DNA of 64,000 bases. It comes from Morganella sibonii (lineage in GTDB: Bacteria; Pseudomonadota; Gammaproteobacteria; Enterobacterales; Enterobacteriaceae). The notes beneath the pieces are model-generated. The model was given only the letters and a program-made list of their open reading frames with translations. It had not been told where the DNA came from and did not search any database. The translations under genes and the position numbers were made by a program. Of this stretch, positions 60,895 through 64,000 are shown piece after piece. The stretch is taken from assembly GCF_040560245.1 (NCBI RefSeq), contig NZ_JAKMWP010000001.1; one strand, given 5' to 3'. Numbering within the stretch: the stretch's first letter is position 1; every line of letters starts with the position of its first letter.

Positions 60895-62568
60895 ATGAAA
60901 CCCTTATTCAGACTTCAGTTATCCGGCGAAGAAGTTCAGGTCACGGACGTTAATATCATGCTTGAACTCTCCGCCGCTGGCCGGGGATTTGTCACCGTCA
61001 AAACAGACGCGGATTACGCCGGGAAACTGGTGCGGTTGGATGCCGGTTATCCGGAATTATTGCTGCGCTACTTCACCGGCTATGTGGAACGGGCGCAGCC
61101 GTCAGCAAACGGGTTTCAGCGTCTGCTTGTCCGCGAACTGACCGGCATTTTTGAAAAGCCGTGGCCGTGCTCATTCCAGCATCCGACATTACGCACCATC
61201 ACCGACTATCTGCAGAAAGAATCCGGACTGACCTTTGATATCCCGGCATCCGGCTATGCCGATAAGCCGATCCCCCATTTCACCCATAACGGCACCGGCT
61301 ATCAGTTGCTGGCCAACCTCGGCAATGTGTTCAGCGTTCCTGATTACATCTGGCAGCAGCTGCCGGACGGTACCGTATTTGTTGGCAGTTGGCCGGATTC
61401 CCTGTTCGCGGAAAAACCGGTTGAGATCCCGAATGAATTTGCCAGCGGTCAGGCAGGTGGTAACAGTATGACCATCCCTATGGTGCAGTCACTGCGCCCG
61501 GGCGTAAAAGCCAATGGCCAGCGGCTGACAAAAGTTAACCTCAATAACGAGGATATGACGCTGACGTGGGAAGTCAGCAGCGTGGTAACCGGTGCAACCG
61601 GCAGAAAGAACCCGGTACAAAACCAGATTGATAACGCCTATCCGGAGCTGTCCGCCGGGCTACATCTGCCAAAGACAGCCAGAATTGTTTCACACACTGA
61701 ACCGGTCGCCGCCGGTGATATATCTGATCCGTACCGACCGCGTTACGCTGTGGATGTACAGTTGCTGGATGCTGACGGCAAAGAATCCGGTGCGCCGGTT
61801 TACAGCGCGGTACCACTGCCGTTACCAATGGCCGGAAGTGAAAGCGGTATGTTCCAGTTTCCGCCGGTCGGTACCGTGGTGGAAATTGCCTTTGAGGGCG
61901 GACGGCCGGATAAGCCGTTTATCCGCCAGACCCTGAGCCAGGGCAATACTCTGCCGGATATTAAACCGGGGGAGCAGCTGCAACAGCAGCGTCAGGAAGT
62001 ATCACAGCGCATCACTCAGGAAGGCAGTTGGCAGCGTCAGACAGACCAGACAATCAGCGAATCGTCCATGCACCGGCAGGTAACCGCAGATTCTGAAAAA
62101 CGGGAACTGGTCACCCGGGACACTACCATACAGGCAACGGATAAAACCGTTGTGCTCGGTACCGCCACATTACTGGCCGGAGCCGTGCAGCAGATAGCGG
62201 ACGGCGATTACAGCATTGCCGCAAAAGGTAGCCTGGTCGGCAGTGTCGGTAAAAACATGGAACTGGCCATAACGGAAAATGCCACTCTCGAGATCGGGAA
62301 AAAGTTGGTTGAGAAGATTGGCCAGATACGCCAGAGCCTTGCCGGGCAAAAACAGGAAATCATCGCGCCGATTGTCTGGATAGGCAGTCAGGAAATCAAC
62401 GTGGCGCAGCTGATGTTAGACACACTCGACGTGGTAAAAGAACTGGCCGAACTCACCGCCGCACATACTCACGCCAACACCGGCACCCCGAACAACGCCG
62501 CTGCCATTAGTGGCACCGCCAATAAATCGGACGGACTCAAGCAAAAATACAGCCCAGTGATTGGTTGA
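60895..62568 (+). CDS. Baseplate hub and spike fusion protein (gpD + gpV-like)
   Basis: A 557-residue VgrG-like protein. The first 200 residues resemble the hub (GRGFVTVKTDADYAGKLVRLD; the PHFTHNGTGYQLLANL late-control fold). A central OB-like domain (FQFPPVGTVVEIAFEGGRPDKPFIRQ) leads to a beta-helical spike (LELGKK- and GSVGKNMELA-type repeats). The C-terminal AHTHANTG is a His-x-His that in gpV-type spikes binds an iron ion at the tip. In P2 hub and spike are separate genes. It is the last late gene. Confidence 0.82.
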   Translation: MKPLFRLQLSGEEVQVTDVNIMLELSAAGRGFVTVKTDADYAGKLVRLDAGYPELLLRYFTGYVERAQPSANGFQRLLVRELTGIFEKPWPCSFQHPTLRTITDYLQKESGLTFDIPASGYADKPIPHFTHNGTGYQLLANLGNVFSVPDYIWQQLPDGTVFVGSWPDSLFAEKPVEIPNEFASGQAGGNSMTIPMVQSLRPGVKANGQRLTKVNLNNEDMTLTWEVSSVVTGATGRKNPVQNQIDNAYPELSAGLHLPKTARIVSHTEPVAAGDISDPYRPRYAVDVQLLDADGKESGAPVYSAVPLPLPMAGSESGMFQFPPVGTVVEIAFEGGRPDKPFIRQTLSQGNTLPDIKPGEQLQQQRQEVSQRITQEGSWQRQTDQTISESSMHRQVTADSEKRELVTRDTTIQATDKTVVLGTATLLAGAVQQIADGDYSIAAKGSLVGSVGKNMELAITENATLEIGKKLVEKIGQIRQSLAGQKQEIIAPIVWIGSQEINVAQLMLDTLDVVKELAELTAAHTHANTGTPNNAAAISGTANKSDGLKQKYSPVIG

Positions 62569-62623
62569 GGTTTAACCGGAACTGAAATAAAATAACCAGT
62601 GTTAGTTTGAGAGTGCCGATATT

Positions 62624-62661
62624 AAAAAAAGCCCCAGCTTCACCAGCTCGGGGCTTTTTTT
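62624..62661. terminator. Late operon terminator
   Basis: Stem AGCCCC-AGC/GCT-C-GGGGCT with one bulged base, A7 on the left and T7 on the right, 55 bp after the hub/spike gene. Confidence 0.85.
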
Positions 62662-63165
62662 GTGCCTGCAATATAACCGCACCAGAGCCACCACACGCCA
62701 CGCAACACACGAGAACACAAACCGCTACCCACAAAAGAGATCACCCGGGCACACTGCGCCAGACGCGCAGAAACCGCACGAAGTAATCCATCCGACCACG
62801 TAAAACGCACTACACCGCACCCGCCTGCGGTTTTTGGATCAGAAAATTATTTCAGTTTTAAAATTCTTCAAACCAATACGCCAGACCGCGCCACTGCTGG
62901 GGAGTTGCAGATATCCCGCAACTGAAATCTGTGAAAGGTTTTTCAGTTTTTTTCAGTCAGAAGATCTAAAAAAGGATCGTGATAAAAAATCAACGCATTG
63001 AAATGAAAGGGAATATTCTATTTTACGTGAGGAAGAAAAGATCACCACAAACGCCGCAGAATTACAAAAAGCCAGGAACGGCGCGGCGTTGCGGGATTTG
63101 GAAAACTGAAATCATTTGTAGTCGGGGGAAGGTGTAACTGACTGATAGAAAAGGGTAGGTAAAAA

Positions 63166-63182
63166 AATCTCTGCTGCCATTT
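63166..63182. repeat. Candidate integrase arm-type site, right arm
   Basis: AATCTCTGCTGCCATTT, identical to 34172-34188 and in the same orientation. It is followed by a second TGCCA motif 11 bp on. It would lie on the other side of the core in circular attP. Confidence 0.5.
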
Positions 63183-63209
63183 TGCTGCCATCGGCTCGCA
63201 GATGTAAAA

Positions 63210-63233
63210 AAGCCACCCTGTGAAGAGTGGCTT
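63210..63233 (-). terminator. Terminator of tRNA-Ile2 (phage-supplied copy)
   Basis: Stem AAGCCAC/GTGGCTT with a T-run on the minus strand, downstream of the intact tRNA. It differs in the loop from the displaced bacterial copy. Confidence 0.7.
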
Positions 63234-63305
63234 AATACACTGATAAATCAGTAAAAATTTGGTGGCCCCTACTGGACTTGAACCAGTGACCAAGCGATTA
63301 TGAGT
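63223..63305. repeat. attR of the prophage (83-bp direct repeat)
   Basis: Identical to 34001-34083. It contains the 3' part of the intact tRNA-Ile2 gene from the anticodon arm onward. Confidence 0.95.
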
Positions 63306-63336
63306 CGCGTGCTCTAACCAACTGAGCTAAGGGGCC
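63260..63336 (-). tRNA. ileX: tRNA-Ile2 (anticodon CAU, lysidine-modified)
   Basis: A 77-nt tRNA with encoded CCA and acceptor stem GGCCCCT/AGGGGCC. The D arm is AGCTCAGTTGGTTAGAGC, the anticodon loop has CTCATAA and the T arm GGTTCAAGTCC. The CAU anticodon with this body is the AUA-reading tRNA-Ile2, whose C34 is changed to lysidine by TilS, not a Met tRNA. It lies beside rpoD as E. coli ileX does. The phage restores its 3' half. Confidence 0.93.
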
Positions 63337-63487
63337 GAAGTGGGTAAGATTATACTGCCTGTTTTTGGCGGGGTCTAGCGTTTCTTGTCTATCTGACTGT
63401 TTTATGAGCGGAATATTGCCTGCGGAAAATGATTGGTGAACAGCAATTGCGTAAATCAATGGCTGGTTGTCCGCCGGTGATGGTGCA

Positions 63488-63514
63488 TAAAAAAAGGCGC
63501 CGTTAAACGGCGCC
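63488..63514 (-). terminator. rpoD terminator
   Basis: GGCGCCGTTAAACGGCGCC hairpin (63496-63514) followed on the minus strand by eight T's, just downstream of the rpoD stop. Confidence 0.85.
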
Positions 63515-63540
63515 TGATAATGCTCTGATCCTGAAGCGGA

Positions 63541-64000
63541 TTATTCGTCCAGGAAGCTGCGTAACACTTCAGAACGGCTCGGGTGGCGCAGTTTGCGCAG
63601 TGCCTTCGCTTCGATCTGACGGATACGTTCGCGGGTAACGTCAAACTGTTTGCCCACTTCTTCCAGCGTGTGATCAGTATTCATATCAATACCGAAACGC
63701 ATACGCAGCACTTTCGCTTCACGCGGGGTCAGCCCGGCCAGTACTTCATGAGTCGCGGAACGCAGGCTCTCTGAAGTCGCTGAATCCAGCGGCAGCTCGA
63801 GGGTGGTGTCCTCGATGAAATCCCCTAAGTGCGAATCTTCATCATCACCAATCGGTGTTTCCATTGAGATTGGCTCTTTGGCGATTTTCAGCACTTTGCG
63901 GATCTTATCTTCCGGCATCAGCATCCGCTCTGCCAGTTCTTCCGGTGACGGCTCACGGCCCATCTCCTGAAGCATCTGACGGGAGATACGGTTGAGTTTG
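63541..64000 (-). CDS. rpoD: Primary sigma factor RpoD, C-terminal part
   Basis: The last 153 residues of sigma70; the gene continues beyond the window. Region 3 (REPSPEELAERMLMPEDKIRKVL) and region 4 (LTPREAKVLRMRFGIDMNTDHTLEEVGKQF with the HTH VTRERIRQIEAKALRKLRHP) are nearly identical to E. coli. It marks the prophage flank as core chromosome. Confidence 0.97.
   Translation of the reverse strand, partial: KLNRISRQMLQEMGREPSPEELAERMLMPEDKIRKVLKIAKEPISMETPIGDDEDSHLGDFIEDTTLELPLDSATSESLRSATHEVLAGLTPREAKVLRMRFGIDMNTDHTLEEVGKQFDVTRERIRQIEAKALRKLRHPSRSEVLRSFLDE

Larger units (their letters stand above)
62569..63222. other. Non-coding right end of the prophage, candidate cos region
   Basis: About 650 bp with no credible gene. 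It has the late terminator, then a strongly A/C-rich strand (62664-62830) with ACCGCAC at 62676, 62773 and 62814 plus ACCGCTA at 62721, and a hairpin AGTTGC/GCAACT near 62907. In HP1 the cos site lies between the last late gene and attP, so these repeats could be terminase-binding sites. Confidence 0.45.

Noticed and set aside
34187..63222. CRISPR array, toxin-antitoxin pair or restriction system in the prophage
   Set aside because: No regularly spaced repeats and no recognised toxin, antitoxin or restriction gene; the only methylase is a solitary Dam.

Overview
The window is chromosomal DNA of an enterobacterium of the genus Morganella, most likely M. morganii or a close relative. The evidence is a DHA-type class C beta-lactamase with its regulator AmpR directly beside a hydrogenase-2 (hyb) operon, plus enterobacterial yqj genes, yfhM/pbpC-type genes and rpoD. 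All calls were made by reading the sequence and from remembered family features; no database search was run.

Layout. 1-3.1 kb: minus-strand yqjK (partial), yqjE, yqjD, the DedA protein YqjA and a VirK/YbjX-family protein. 3.2-7.3 kb: a group II PLP-dependent amino-acid decarboxylase followed by an NSS-family sodium symporter. Between them lies what looks like a transcription attenuator: a 16-codon leader peptide with four CTA and one CTC leucine codon, then mutually exclusive antiterminator and terminator stems. 7.3-10 kb: an AIDA-type autotransporter. 10-17.3 kb: hybOABCDEF without hybG, with FNR-like boxes upstream. 17.3-19.4 kb: divergent ampR/ampC. 19.6-27.9 kb: a thioester-containing alpha-2-macroglobulin and penicillin-binding protein 1C. 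28-33.6 kb: a shortened EamA transporter and a 1560-residue Sel1-repeat protein.

34.0-63.3 kb is a complete-looking 29-kb P2/HP1-type temperate prophage inserted in the tRNA-Ile2 (CAU) gene beside rpoD. An 83-bp perfect direct repeat bounds it. Gene order: integrase, BRCT-like protein, 186-type CI repressor, Cox/Apl, CII, small early genes, Dam methylase, replication protein A, a terminase-like accessory protein, a LexA-controlled small gene, Ogr, portal and terminase (leftward), then scaffold/protease, capsid, head completion, tail sheath and tube, lysis cassette, tape measure, baseplate, fibre and hub/spike (rightward). The head genes are P2-like. The sheath/tube pair and the lysis genes placed between tail genes resemble the HP1/K139 branch.

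Most unusual features: (1) gene 41510-42190, a free-standing copy of the ATPase domain of the phage's own terminase, without nuclease domain and with altered Walker A and B residues, at the position of the P2 tin/old interference genes; (2) a near-consensus LexA box over a sigma70 promoter next to it, probably the induction switch; (3) the leucine-codon attenuator before the NSS transporter; (4) a BRCT-like prophage protein; (5) an A-AAA-AAC frameshift site joining two tail-chaperone frames; (6) a 15-mer shared by the attP arm and the early promoter region, marking likely Cox/Apl sites.
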